A stretch of DNA of 18,429 bases from Lachnospiraceae bacterium. GTDB lineage: Bacteria; Bacillota; Clostridia; Lachnospirales; Lachnospiraceae. This document shows, piece after piece, positions 7,601 through 14,675 of the stretch. Numbering within the stretch: the first letter of the stretch is position 1; each line of letters begins with the position of its first letter. The position numbers and the translations under genes were made by a program. A model generated the notes under the pieces. The model saw nothing but the letters and a program-made list of their open reading frames with translations. It ran no database searches and was not told the DNA's origin. Location of the stretch: assembly GCA_900770535.1 (NCBI GenBank), contig CAAHDV010000088.1, positions 1-18,429 of the forward strand, written 5' to 3'.

Positions 7601-8518
7601 CTAACTTCTCAGCTTCGGATCCAGTGCATCTCGTAAACCGTCACCGAAGATATTGAATGCGATAACTGTGATCATGATAGCCACACCAGGCATGATGCTG
7701 TATACCGGGCGGTAGCTGATAAAGGTCTGTGCCGCACTGATCATATTGCCCCATGACGGAGTCGGCGGCTGGATACCGATGCCCAAAAAGCTTAAGGATG
7801 CCTCGTACATGATTGCATTCGGGATACCAAGGGTAACCAGGACGATAATGGTGGACAGGCAGTTCGGAACCAGTTCCTTCATGATGATCCAGTAGGTAGA
7901 TGCTCCGCAGGCGCGGGCTGCCTCTACGTATTCTTTTTCTTTTAACTGCATGACAGAACCGCGGATCATACGCGCGGTGCGGACCCAGGTCAGAAGGCCC
8001 AGGGCGATAAACAGGTTCAGGACACCCTTACCCATAAAGGTCATGATCGCCATAGCGAAGATCAGATCCGGGAATGCCTGGAAGATCTCCATGACACGGG
8101 AGATCAGGCTGTCGATCCAGCCGCCGTAGTAACCGGCCAGGGAACCTAAGGTTACGCCTACGATAGAAGCGATGATCTGTGCCACGATACCGATACTGAT
8201 GGATACTCTGGAACCGTAGATGATACGAGATAAGATGTCACGGCCGAATTCATCGGTTCCGAACGGATGTGCCTTGCACGGTCCGCCAAGCACAGCGCTG
8301 TAATCCTGATAGGTCGGATCATACGGTGCGAGGAGCGGAGCGAAGATTGCCATCAGTGCCAGCAGGATCAGTACACATGCGCAGAACATTGCCATTTTGT
8401 TCTTCTTTAAACGGCGCAGGCTATCTCCGTAGAAGCTGGAATACTGCATGCCGTTTTCCATAACATCCTGCTCAAACTGTTTCTGTTTATTAAAAAATCC
8501 AAGTAATTTCTTAGCCAT
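7601..8518 (-). CDS. Peptide ABC transporter permease, OppC/DppC type (305 aa)
   Basis: An integral membrane subunit. A cytoplasmic N-terminal helix rich in Lys and Arg (residues about 32-42) precedes the first membrane span (ACVLILLALMAIFAPLL). The family's conserved external segment PFGTDEFGRDILSRIIYGSR comes next. Further spans surround the EAA loop EYVEAARACGASTYWIIMKE, which docks the ATPases. The region near the C-terminus has GDGLRDALDP, typical of OppC. The gene starts 3 bases after the OppB-type stop, and GGAGC 10 bases upstream is a modest ribosome site. Length is normal for the family. Confidence 0.96.
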   Translation of the reverse strand: MAKKLLGFFNKQKQFEQDVMENGMQYSSFYGDSLRRLKKNKMAMFCACVLILLALMAIFAPLLAPYDPTYQDYSAVLGGPCKAHPFGTDEFGRDILSRIIYGSRVSISIGIVAQIIASIVGVTLGSLAGYYGGWIDSLISRVMEIFQAFPDLIFAMAIMTFMGKGVLNLFIALGLLTWVRTARMIRGSVMQLKEKEYVEAARACGASTYWIIMKELVPNCLSTIIVLVTLGIPNAIMYEASLSFLGIGIQPPTPSWGNMISAAQTFISYRPVYSIMPGVAIMITVIAFNIFGDGLRDALDPKLRS

Positions 8519-8521
8519 CTC

Positions 8522-9454
8522 TTATGCTGCTCCTTTCCCGTAGCGGATTCGCGGATCCAGAAATGCATAGGAAACATCAACGATCAGGTTTACGACAACG
8601 AATACAAATGCGATGTACATAACGGTGCCCTCCAGAAGCGGGAGGTCACGGTTGGACATGGCATCTACTGCCAGCTTACCGATTCCCGGAATGGAGAATA
8701 CCTTTTCGATCAGCATGGATCCTGTCAGCATGTAACCAAAATCGGTACCTACGAGAGTTACGATCGGGATCATGGCATTTTTCAGGGCGTGCTTCAAGAT
8801 AACGGCCCAGCGCATGGCGCCCTTTGCCTTCGCGGTACGGATGTAATCCTGTCCCAGTACTTCCAGCATACTGGTTCTGGTGATTCGCGCAATATTTCCT
8901 GCGTAACGCGCACCCAGCGCAAGACTCGGAAGTATGTAAGATGCCGGCGTATCGAATCCTGAGATCGGCAGAACGTTCAGCTTTAAGCCGAAAAGGATCT
9001 GCAGAATGATCGCTACCCAGAATGCCGGTGCAGATACACCGACGATAGAGAGTACCATAACCACGGTATCGATGCCTTTTCCTCTCTTGACTGCTGCAAA
9101 GATTCCGCACGGAATACCAATGACAGAGGCGAAGATAAAGGACATGCATGCCAGCTTTACGGTTACCTTAAAGCAGCGGAACAGCGCATCGGTAACAACC
9201 TCCTTGGTGAAATAGGAGGTACCGAAATCCAGATGGATGGCGCCTTTTATAAAATTCAGATACTGTACATAGTATGGCAGATCCAGACCGAGCTCCTTAC
9301 GCACTTTGGCGATAGTCTCCGGATCTGCACGTTTCTCTAACATCAGGGCAACCGGGTCACCCGGTACTACCTGAAGCAGAACAAACGTGATCAAGCTGAT
9401 GCCCAGAAGAACAAAGATCGTCTGGAGCAAACGTTTTCCTGTGTATGAAAGCAT
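8522..9454 (-). CDS. Peptide ABC transporter permease, OppB/DppB type (310 aa)
   Basis: The second permease. It opens with the characteristic first span and VPGDPVALM motif and has about six hydrophobic segments. The EAA loop DYIRTAKAKGAMRWAVILKH is followed by the family end DPRIRYG. AGGAG lies 8 bases upstream of the ATG. The 88-base gap to the binding-protein gene (9455-9542) carries only weak hairpins (for example TGTTT-AGAG-AAACA) and no T-run. The operon therefore probably reads through, possibly with RNA processing that favours the binding-protein message; that is inference. Confidence 0.96.
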   Translation of the reverse strand: MLSYTGKRLLQTIFVLLGISLITFVLLQVVPGDPVALMLEKRADPETIAKVRKELGLDLPYYVQYLNFIKGAIHLDFGTSYFTKEVVTDALFRCFKVTVKLACMSFIFASVIGIPCGIFAAVKRGKGIDTVVMVLSIVGVSAPAFWVAIILQILFGLKLNVLPISGFDTPASYILPSLALGARYAGNIARITRTSMLEVLGQDYIRTAKAKGAMRWAVILKHALKNAMIPIVTLVGTDFGYMLTGSMLIEKVFSIPGIGKLAVDAMSNRDLPLLEGTVMYIAFVFVVVNLIVDVSYAFLDPRIRYGKGAA

Positions 9455-9542
9455 TTTATTTTCTCCTACATGCGAACAGAGGAACTGCCAAAATGCGCAG
9501 CCCCCCTGTTTCTCTAAACATTTTTAATTGTTGCCGCAATAA

Positions 9543-11162
9543 TTACTGAATATCAGCATTCTTCCAGAACATACGGAAGGTCGCATCCATCTCAAATCCG
9601 GTGATACGCGGATTTAACAGATAGAACTTGGTCTCATTGTAGAGAGGAGTGGTTGCCCAGTCTTCTCTGGTCATGATGTGCTCTGCTTTTTTGTAGATTT
9701 CCTGACGCTCTGCCTCATCGGTGGTTGCGATACCCTCATCCATGAGTTTATCGAACTCGGCATTGTGCCAGAAGCTGGAGTTGGTGTCGGTCTTGGTCAT
9801 CGGGTACAGCATGCTCTCCGGATCAGAGTAATCTACATACCAGTTGGAGATACCGCAGTCAACGCCGCCGTTCTTCTTCATATCGGACCATGCCGCAGAG
9901 TCAACCTGCTCAACCTCTACATTGATGCCTGCTGCCTTTGCCTGTTGCTGGAATGCGGTTGCGATTGCTACGTTGCCCTGATATTTGGTGTTTACGGTTA
10001 CACGAAGGTCAATGCCATTCGGATATCCTGCCTCTGCAAGAAGGGATTTTGCCTGCTCCGGATCGTACTCGAACTCCGGAAGGCTGTCATCATGACCGAT
10101 GATACCAGCCGGAATGTAAGAGGTCGGAACGGTTGCAGTGCCGTGAAGGATGCTATCGCAGATAGCCTTACGGTCGATGGAAAGCGCAATGGCCTCTCTT
10201 ACCTTCGGATCGTCATAGGTCTTGCTGTTTACAGTCAGGCTGTAGCAGCCAGTCGGCTGGAAGCCATGCATCTGATCTTTCAGATCCGGGTTGCTGGAGT
10301 ATACCGGGTAGATGGACGGATCAACATCTACATAGTCTACATTGCCCTTCTGATACTCAAGGACCTGGGTGTTAACATCCTCGATGAACTTGTAGTCCAG
10401 ACCGGACAGTGCCACTGCGCCGCCATGGTAATCATCGAAACGGGAAAGGGTTGCGCCGACACCGGTCTGGTAGCTGTCAAGCTTGAATGCACCGGTACCG
10501 ATCAGGGTGGTCATACCCCAGTTGTTGCCAGCTGCCTCACATGCCTCCTGCGGATAGATTGCGCAGTATGCGGTAGACAGAACGGAAAGGAACGGTGCGT
10601 ACGGTTTCTTTAACTGAATGGTGAAGTGGGTATCGTCCTGAACCTCGACACCGGACAGCTCATCTGCGGTACCTGCGCTCATCTCGTCGTAACCAACCAC
10701 GTTCTCAAGCAGGGTTGCCATCTTTGCCATTTTGATCAGACGCTCGTAAGAATACTTAACATCGGAAGCCTTCAGAGTCGTTCCATCATGGAATTTTACA
10801 TCCGGAAGCAGCTCGAAGCTGTAGGTCATGTTGTCGTCGGAAATGGTCGGCATAGCTGCCAGAAGAGTCGGAACCAGTCCATCGGATGTGGTAGTCAGCA
10901 AGGACTCAGTAATGTTATCGGTAATTTTCATTACGATGCTGTAGGTGAACTGCTGCGGATCCAGTGCTACCTGCGGATCTACTGCTGCGACACGTACAAC
11001 CTTGTCGCCGTTCTCAGTGGTTGCTGCTGCGGAAGTGCTGTCGCCAGCTGCTGCAGAAGTCTCTGCTGCGGAAGTGCTTGTAGAATTTCCAGAACCGCCG
11101 CATGCAGTAAGGGATGCTGCAATCACACAGCTCAGGACAATTCCTGCCAGTGTCTTTCTCAT
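9543..11162 (-). CDS. Peptide-binding lipoprotein, SBP family 5 (OppA/DppA type, 539 aa)
   Basis: The extracellular substrate-binding component of the importer. The N-terminus MRKTLAGIVLSCVIAASLTAC is a lipoprotein signal with lipobox LTAC, so the mature protein is anchored through C21. A flexible Ser/Thr/Ala-rich linker (about 23-52) precedes a family-5 solute-binding fold. Recognisable stretches include KFHDGTTLKASDVKYSYERL and PEQAKSLLAEAGYPNG. AAGGA lies 7 bases before the ATG at 11162. The reading frame continues open upstream without a ribosome site, so the longer start was rejected. It is the first gene of the operon and is preceded by a long leader. Substrate cannot be told from sequence; short or murein-derived peptides are suggested by the downstream epimerase and hydrolase. 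Confidence 0.95.
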   Translation of the reverse strand: MRKTLAGIVLSCVIAASLTACGGSGNSTSTSAAETSAAAGDSTSAAATTENGDKVVRVAAVDPQVALDPQQFTYSIVMKITDNITESLLTTTSDGLVPTLLAAMPTISDDNMTYSFELLPDVKFHDGTTLKASDVKYSYERLIKMAKMATLLENVVGYDEMSAGTADELSGVEVQDDTHFTIQLKKPYAPFLSVLSTAYCAIYPQEACEAAGNNWGMTTLIGTGAFKLDSYQTGVGATLSRFDDYHGGAVALSGLDYKFIEDVNTQVLEYQKGNVDYVDVDPSIYPVYSSNPDLKDQMHGFQPTGCYSLTVNSKTYDDPKVREAIALSIDRKAICDSILHGTATVPTSYIPAGIIGHDDSLPEFEYDPEQAKSLLAEAGYPNGIDLRVTVNTKYQGNVAIATAFQQQAKAAGINVEVEQVDSAAWSDMKKNGGVDCGISNWYVDYSDPESMLYPMTKTDTNSSFWHNAEFDKLMDEGIATTDEAERQEIYKKAEHIMTREDWATTPLYNETKFYLLNPRITGFEMDATFRMFWKNADIQ

Positions 11163-11391
11163 GTTTGTTTCCTTCTTTCCTCGTTTTCGCTTTATGCTTC
11201 TTTTGTGATACCGAATTCTATGATGCGTTTCAGATTTCCCAGCCGAAACCGCTGTCCGGACACCGTGACACACAAAAAGGGAGGTATACCGAGACCAATC
11301 TTTCTCCTAATACGTCCCTGCTTCTTTGCAATATCCGGTTTGACAATTTTTTGTATCATCTGCCACATTAATTCAGTAAAATCTTAAAGCT
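11163..11391 (-). promoter_or_regulatory. Long 5' leader of the peptide operon with possible attenuator hairpin
   Basis: The predicted transcript start near 11391 leaves about 229 untranslated bases. Within it GGGACGTAT (11318-11310) can pair with ATACCTCCC (11287-11279) as a 9-position stem with one C-C mismatch. TTTTT (11278-11274) follows directly, a terminator-like arrangement. The loop holds an AGGAG followed by a TTG-initiated 22-codon reading frame (11298-11230). A TGTCCGGACA palindrome lies at 11253-11262. No known riboswitch or T-box signature was recognised. Confidence 0.4.
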
Positions 11392-11397
11392 ATGGTC

Positions 11398-11426
11398 ATT
11401 ATAACGATGTATATATGTAAATGCAA
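11398..11426 (-). promoter_or_regulatory. Promoter of the peptide-uptake operon
   Basis: On the minus strand TTGCAT (11426-11421), a 17-base AT-rich spacer and a perfect TATAAT (11403-11398). It is the best promoter between the microprotein terminator and the binding-protein gene. The weak -35 suggests that an activator could matter. Confidence 0.65.
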
Positions 11427-11463
11427 GAGGGAATTTTAATTTCTACTCATTTCTTATATGTTT

Positions 11464-11516
11464 TCCGTGTGATGCGGTCGTTTCTTCTTTTTGTCCGTGT
11501 ATCGCGGTCATTCTTC
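11464..11516. repeat. Direct repeat upstream of the peptide-operon promoter
   Basis: Two copies of a roughly 23-base unit, 11464-11487 and 11494-11516. On the minus strand both read GACCGC-NNNN-CACGGA at their core (12 fixed bases) with a repeat distance of 30 bases, close to three helical turns. They end about 38 bases upstream of the -35 box. This is a position and phasing typical of a transcription activator site. The regulator is unknown. Confidence 0.5.
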
Positions 11517-11561
11517 CATCATCGATAGACAGTTTGTCAGGACTCCTTTGGATCATGGCAG

Positions 11562-11594
11562 AAAAAAAGAATCCGAAATTGTCCGGATTCTTTT
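11562..11594 (-). terminator. Intrinsic terminator of the membrane microprotein gene
   Basis: An 11-bp stem pairs 11565-11575 with 11584-11594 (CGGATTC core) around an 8-base loop. On the minus strand a seven-base T-run (11568-11562) follows the GC-rich part. It begins 11 bases past the microprotein stop and insulates it from the peptide operon. Confidence 0.88.
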
Positions 11595-11605
11595 CTCTGT
11601 ACAGC

Positions 11606-11728
11606 TTATTCTTCATCATCTTCCTCTGCCACAATGGCACCGATGGTGCCTAACATACTGGTTACCACTGCTACAACAACAAACAATACCAGCAGCAGGG
11701 TACAGCCAAGAAAAATCATGATATCCAT
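11606..11728 (-). CDS. 40-residue single-span membrane microprotein
   Basis: A very small protein: an uninterrupted hydrophobic helix (residues about 4-34, starting IMIFLGCTLLLVLFVVVAVV) followed by an acidic tail EEDDEE. The predicted topology is one membrane span with a short N-terminus. GGGAGG lies 9 bases upstream of the ATG at 11728. An in-frame GTG at 11794 has no ribosome site and was rejected. It is not recognised as a known family. Its reality is supported by a good promoter (11809-11837), a ribosome site and a strong terminator that together frame exactly this ORF as a monocistronic unit. Possible roles such as a partner of a larger membrane complex or a membrane-stress peptide are guesses. 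Confidence 0.75.
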   Translation of the reverse strand: MDIMIFLGCTLLLVLFVVVAVVTSMLGTIGAIVAEEDDEE

Positions 11729-11808
11729 TTGCAAACGCCTCCCGTTCTTTATTTTACCTTCCTGCACAATGCTTTTGAAATAACCTGCCCACACTCATAA
11801 TTATCCCA

Positions 11809-11837
11809 AGTATAACACAGGTCATACCGCAAGTAAA
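11809..11837 (-). promoter_or_regulatory. Promoter of the microprotein gene
   Basis: Minus-strand TTTACT (11837-11832), a 17-base spacer and TATACT (11814-11809). It lies just downstream of the rhodanese-TtcA stop. Initiation near 11802 gives a leader of about 75 bases. Confidence 0.7.
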
Positions 11838-11846
11838 GAGGACCGT

Positions 11847-13022
11847 TTAATCGTCTGCTGCGTCTGAGCAGCACGGTTTTGCAGTCTCCGGTTCCCGGTC
11901 ATAGGTATCCAGGAAATGATGGCGCACGCCGCCCTGCTTGTAGGCTACGACCGTATCGAGATTGACATTCTCCACGCTTTTAAAGATATTGCTCTCTACG
12001 AATGGATTCTTCTCTTTCAGCTTACGGATCAGTTCCTTGACTTCTACGCGCTTGGACTGGTTTTCTTCGTTATTGCAGGTGGTGCAGGTGTCGGTGAACT
12101 TGCAGGCACACTGGATGAAATGCAGGTTGTTGTAATCTCTCCACGCCTTGATATCATCCTCGCGTACCAGATACAGCGGACGGATCAGCTCCATTCCTTC
12201 GAAATTGGTGCTGTGGAGCTTTGGCATCATAGTCTGGACCTGGGCACCGTAAAGCATGCCCATGAGGATGGTCTCGATCACATCGTCATAATGGTGGCCA
12301 AGCGCGATCTTATTGCAGCCCAGCTGCTTCGCGAAGGTATAGAGATGGCCGCGGCGCATGCGGGCACAGAGATAGCACGGGGATTTCTCGATGGTGTATA
12401 CCGCATCGAAAATGCCGGACTCGAAAATCTGAATCGGAATTTTTAACTTCCGGGCATTCTCCTCGATGACCTGGCGGTTCTCCGGACTGTAGCCCGGGTC
12501 CATAACCAGGAACTTCACCTCGAACGGGAATTTGTTGTGCTTCTTTAACTCCTGAAACAGCTTTGCCATCAGTATGGAATCTTTGCCGCCGGAGATGCAG
12601 ACGGCAATGCGGTCGCCTTCCTTCACCAGTTCGTACTGATTGATGGCTTTCGCGAATTTACTGAAAATGTTCTTGTGAAATTTCTTGCGCAGGCTCTTTT
12701 CCACGGAATCGCAGACCTCGTCTGCCTCCTGCTTTTTGATCTCGGCCATGAGCCAGGCAAGGTAGCCACCCTTTAAGCTGACTGCGTCGTAGCCCTGCTC
12801 GCAGAGATTCTCTGCCACATCGCGGCTCACACGGCCACGGCTGCAGCAGATGATGATCTTTTTCTCCTTTTCTTCCGGCGGATTTTCCTCCAGTTCTTCC
12901 GCGGAACTGGCAATGGCGCCCCGGATGGCACCGTGGTTGATCTCCTCCGTGCTTCGGATATCATAAAGCACATAGGTGTCCGGGGAAAGGGCGTCAAATT
13001 CTTCTATGGTTAGTTCGTTCAT
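11847..13022 (-). CDS. Rhodanese-TtcA-type fusion, tRNA thiolation enzyme (391 aa)
   Basis: Two sulfur-handling domains in one chain. Residues 1-95 form a rhodanese domain with active loop C60-S-R-G-R-V-S66, which would carry a persulfide. Residues about 110-345 form a PP-loop ATPase of the TtcA family with SGGKDS (144-149). They carry C216-x2-C219 and C305-A-C307, plus C313 and C316. TtcA 2-thiolates cytidine 32 of tRNA and uses an iron-sulfur cluster held by such cysteines. The fusion suggests direct sulfur delivery from rhodanese to the PP-loop site (inference). A C384-C385 pair lies near the C-terminus. AGGAG is 9 bases upstream of the ATG. It is transcribed alone or with unidentified upstream control; no clear promoter was found in 13023-13116. 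The substrate tRNA, or even a non-tRNA target, is unproven. Confidence 0.88.
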   Translation of the reverse strand: MNELTIEEFDALSPDTYVLYDIRSTEEINHGAIRGAIASSAEELEENPPEEKEKKIIICCSRGRVSRDVAENLCEQGYDAVSLKGGYLAWLMAEIKKQEADEVCDSVEKSLRKKFHKNIFSKFAKAINQYELVKEGDRIAVCISGGKDSILMAKLFQELKKHNKFPFEVKFLVMDPGYSPENRQVIEENARKLKIPIQIFESGIFDAVYTIEKSPCYLCARMRRGHLYTFAKQLGCNKIALGHHYDDVIETILMGMLYGAQVQTMMPKLHSTNFEGMELIRPLYLVREDDIKAWRDYNNLHFIQCACKFTDTCTTCNNEENQSKRVEVKELIRKLKEKNPFVESNIFKSVENVNLDTVVAYKQGGVRHHFLDTYDREPETAKPCCSDAADD

Positions 13023-13116
13023 ATTTATTCACTCCTGTAGCGTGTCAAATCCTGTCCATGCCGCATCTTCCTGCATTCCATGAACAAAATGTTTTCCGTT
13101 TCCTGCTTCTGCATTG

Positions 13117-13148
13117 AAAAAACAGACGGCCACATCTGCAGCCGTCTG
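13117..13148 (-). terminator. Intrinsic terminator of the RND/coiled-coil/kinase/FN3 operon
   Basis: CAGACGGC (13123-13130) pairs with GCCGTCTG (13141-13148) around a 10-base loop. A six-base T-run follows on the minus strand (13122-13117). It lies 70 bases past the stop of the FN3-like gene. The remainder of 13149-13219 shows nothing recognisable. Confidence 0.9.
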
Positions 13149-13219
13149 CTTTCTTTGCTGCGCACATCCATCATACAGGAAACATGCGCAAAACTCAATA
13201 TCCTATTTGCAATCCGATT

Positions 13220-14035
13220 TTACTCGGCCCCGGCACTGACCACATTTGCTCCAGTGCTTTCTTCTGTTTCTCCTGCCACTGTCCACACCTCCGAGGTCAC
13301 CCACTCGCTCTTGTTGTGGCTGCTCTGGCGCACAGTGCGGACACGGAACTGATACTCGCCCGGCTCCGTCATATGGGACGAAAAATCATAATGGTTCTTG
13401 TATACTGAACGCATGATGCCGGTATCAATGCCGTTTCTGACCAGCTGGATCTGGTAGTAGCGGGCGGATTCCTCCGTATTCCAGGATGCCGTGCCCGGAT
13501 GAGCGCTGTCCCAGCCAAACCCGGCAGAGGAAGAGGCGGCGTTCTGCGCCAGGGAAATGGCAGAGTGGTTATCAAGCTTTGACTTCTTATCATAAATCAG
13601 CTTTACCCGCAGTGTCAGCATGGTATTTTTTTCCGAGCGCTTCGCGCTGACAAACTGTACCTTGTCATAGCGGTTCTTGGATGAAGTGGCCAGGTTTAAG
13701 CGGAACGCGTCCGAGGAAGAGCTGGCAAAATACCACTGATCCTCGTCTGCCACTACCAGAGTCACTTCGATCTCCGGCGGATTGCTGTCGCTGAAATCTT
13801 CAGAATCCTCGTTTACAACATCCGTATCACTGATATAGTAGCGGTCCGTATTTGCCCCATCCGCAGTAACGGAAAGAGAGTTTCCATCCACACCAATACC
13901 AAGGTCCGAATCAAACACAAGGTCCATTTTTCCAACCTTGCTCTTATCTGATGCCGCATACATGGTGCCTGTTGTCCCCACAGAAAGCAGCAGGACTGCG
14001 GCGCTTATTAAAATCCGTTTTGTTGTCTGTTTCAT
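13220..14035 (-). CDS. Secreted protein with C-terminal fibronectin-III-like domain (271 aa)
   Basis: An exported protein of unknown function. A classical signal peptide (basic MKQTTKR, hydrophobic ILISAAVLLLSVG) would be cut near residue 27-28 (TMYAA). Residues 38-150 are beta-rich without a recognised fold. Residues about 180-254 look like a fibronectin type III module: GTASWNTEESARYYQIQLVRN, then GEYQFRVRTV and a SEWVTSEVWTV end strand. No sortase motif, lipobox or membrane anchor is seen, so it is released or held by partners. Its ATG shares one base with the kinase stop (TGATG). A weak AGGAG lies 13 bases upstream, so translation is probably coupled. It is the last gene of the operon, before the terminator at 13117-13148. 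Confidence 0.8.
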   Translation of the reverse strand: MKQTTKRILISAAVLLLSVGTTGTMYAASDKSKVGKMDLVFDSDLGIGVDGNSLSVTADGANTDRYYISDTDVVNEDSEDFSDSNPPEIEVTLVVADEDQWYFASSSSDAFRLNLATSSKNRYDKVQFVSAKRSEKNTMLTLRVKLIYDKKSKLDNHSAISLAQNAASSSAGFGWDSAHPGTASWNTEESARYYQIQLVRNGIDTGIMRSVYKNHYDFSSHMTEPGEYQFRVRTVRQSSHNKSEWVTSEVWTVAGETEESTGANVVSAGAE

Positions 14036-14661
14036 CAGTCTTCGGATTCTCCTTCCTGTTTCCGGTCATACAGATGGCAGATCAGATCCACGCAGGTGTC
14101 CAGCCCCAGCTCCGCGCTGTTTAAGGTCACATCGTAGCTGGCCCCGGCGCCCCAGCGCTTTCCGGTATAACACTCATAATAATTGCGTCTGCTTTTGTCG
14201 GTCTTTTTGATCAGTGTGATGGCCTCATCCCGGGTAATCTTCCGGGTTTCCATAAGGCGCCGGATCCGGTCATTCATGTCCGCGTAGATGAATACAGAGG
14301 TCACGCCCGGCTGTTCCCGCAGTACATAATCGGCACAGCGGCCAATGATCACGCAGGACTCCTTCTCCGCCAGCTGCCGGATCACCTCCGACTGTACATT
14401 AAACACCATATCGTTGATGGCAATGCCCCGGCCGGTCTTGTCGTTCTGCATCTGCCGCGGAACGGAGTAGAGAAACGGATTTGGCCGCTTCTCCTCGGCC
14501 GCCGCCAGAACATCCTGGTCCAGTTCTCCGTAATTGCAGGCCAGCTCAATGAGCTGCTTATCATAGCACTTGATGCCCAGGCGCTTTGCCACCTCCGTGC
14601 CAATCTCACTGCCGCCGCTTCCAATCTGACGTCCTATGGTTATGATCCGGTTTCCTTTCAT
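14035..14661 (-). CDS. Cytidylate kinase-like family P-loop protein (208 aa)
   Basis: A soluble P-loop kinase of the cytidylate-kinase-like family. It has GRQIGSGGSEIG (10-21) as the nucleotide loop, YDKQL (33-37), an IIGRCADYVL segment (105-114), and a lid-like DKSRRNYYECYTGKRWG (155-171). Members are common in Clostridia. They are usually separate from the true CMP kinase Cmk and their physiological substrate is unknown. ATG at 14661 is chosen because GGGGTGGGG lies just upstream; a longer ATG at 14712 would overlap the coiled-coil gene by 37 bases and lacks a site. The gene lies between two genes for secreted proteins, an unusual place for a nucleotide kinase. It may instead phosphorylate or sense something tied to the envelope module (inference). 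Confidence 0.85.
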   Translation of the reverse strand: MKGNRIITIGRQIGSGGSEIGTEVAKRLGIKCYDKQLIELACNYGELDQDVLAAAEEKRPNPFLYSVPRQMQNDKTGRGIAINDMVFNVQSEVIRQLAEKESCVIIGRCADYVLREQPGVTSVFIYADMNDRIRRLMETRKITRDEAITLIKKTDKSRRNYYECYTGKRWGAGASYDVTLNSAELGLDTCVDLICHLYDRKQEGESED

Positions 14662-14675
14662 ATTCCCCACCCCTT

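Noticed and set aside
9455..9542. Terminator between the binding-protein and permease genes
   Set aside because: Only 4-5 bp weak stems and no T-run on the minus strand.
9678..11387. Two consecutive long plus-strand open frames opposite the peptide-binding protein
   Set aside because: Cys/Val/Leu-rich translations without motifs; the minus-strand lipoprotein explains the sequence fully.
11163..11391. T-box or known riboswitch in the peptide-operon leader
   Set aside because: No T-box GGTGG-type bulge or other recognisable conserved riboswitch core could be found.
11464..11516. CRISPR array
   Set aside because: Only two imperfect copies with a spacer of a few bases and no cas genes. A regulatory direct repeat fits better.
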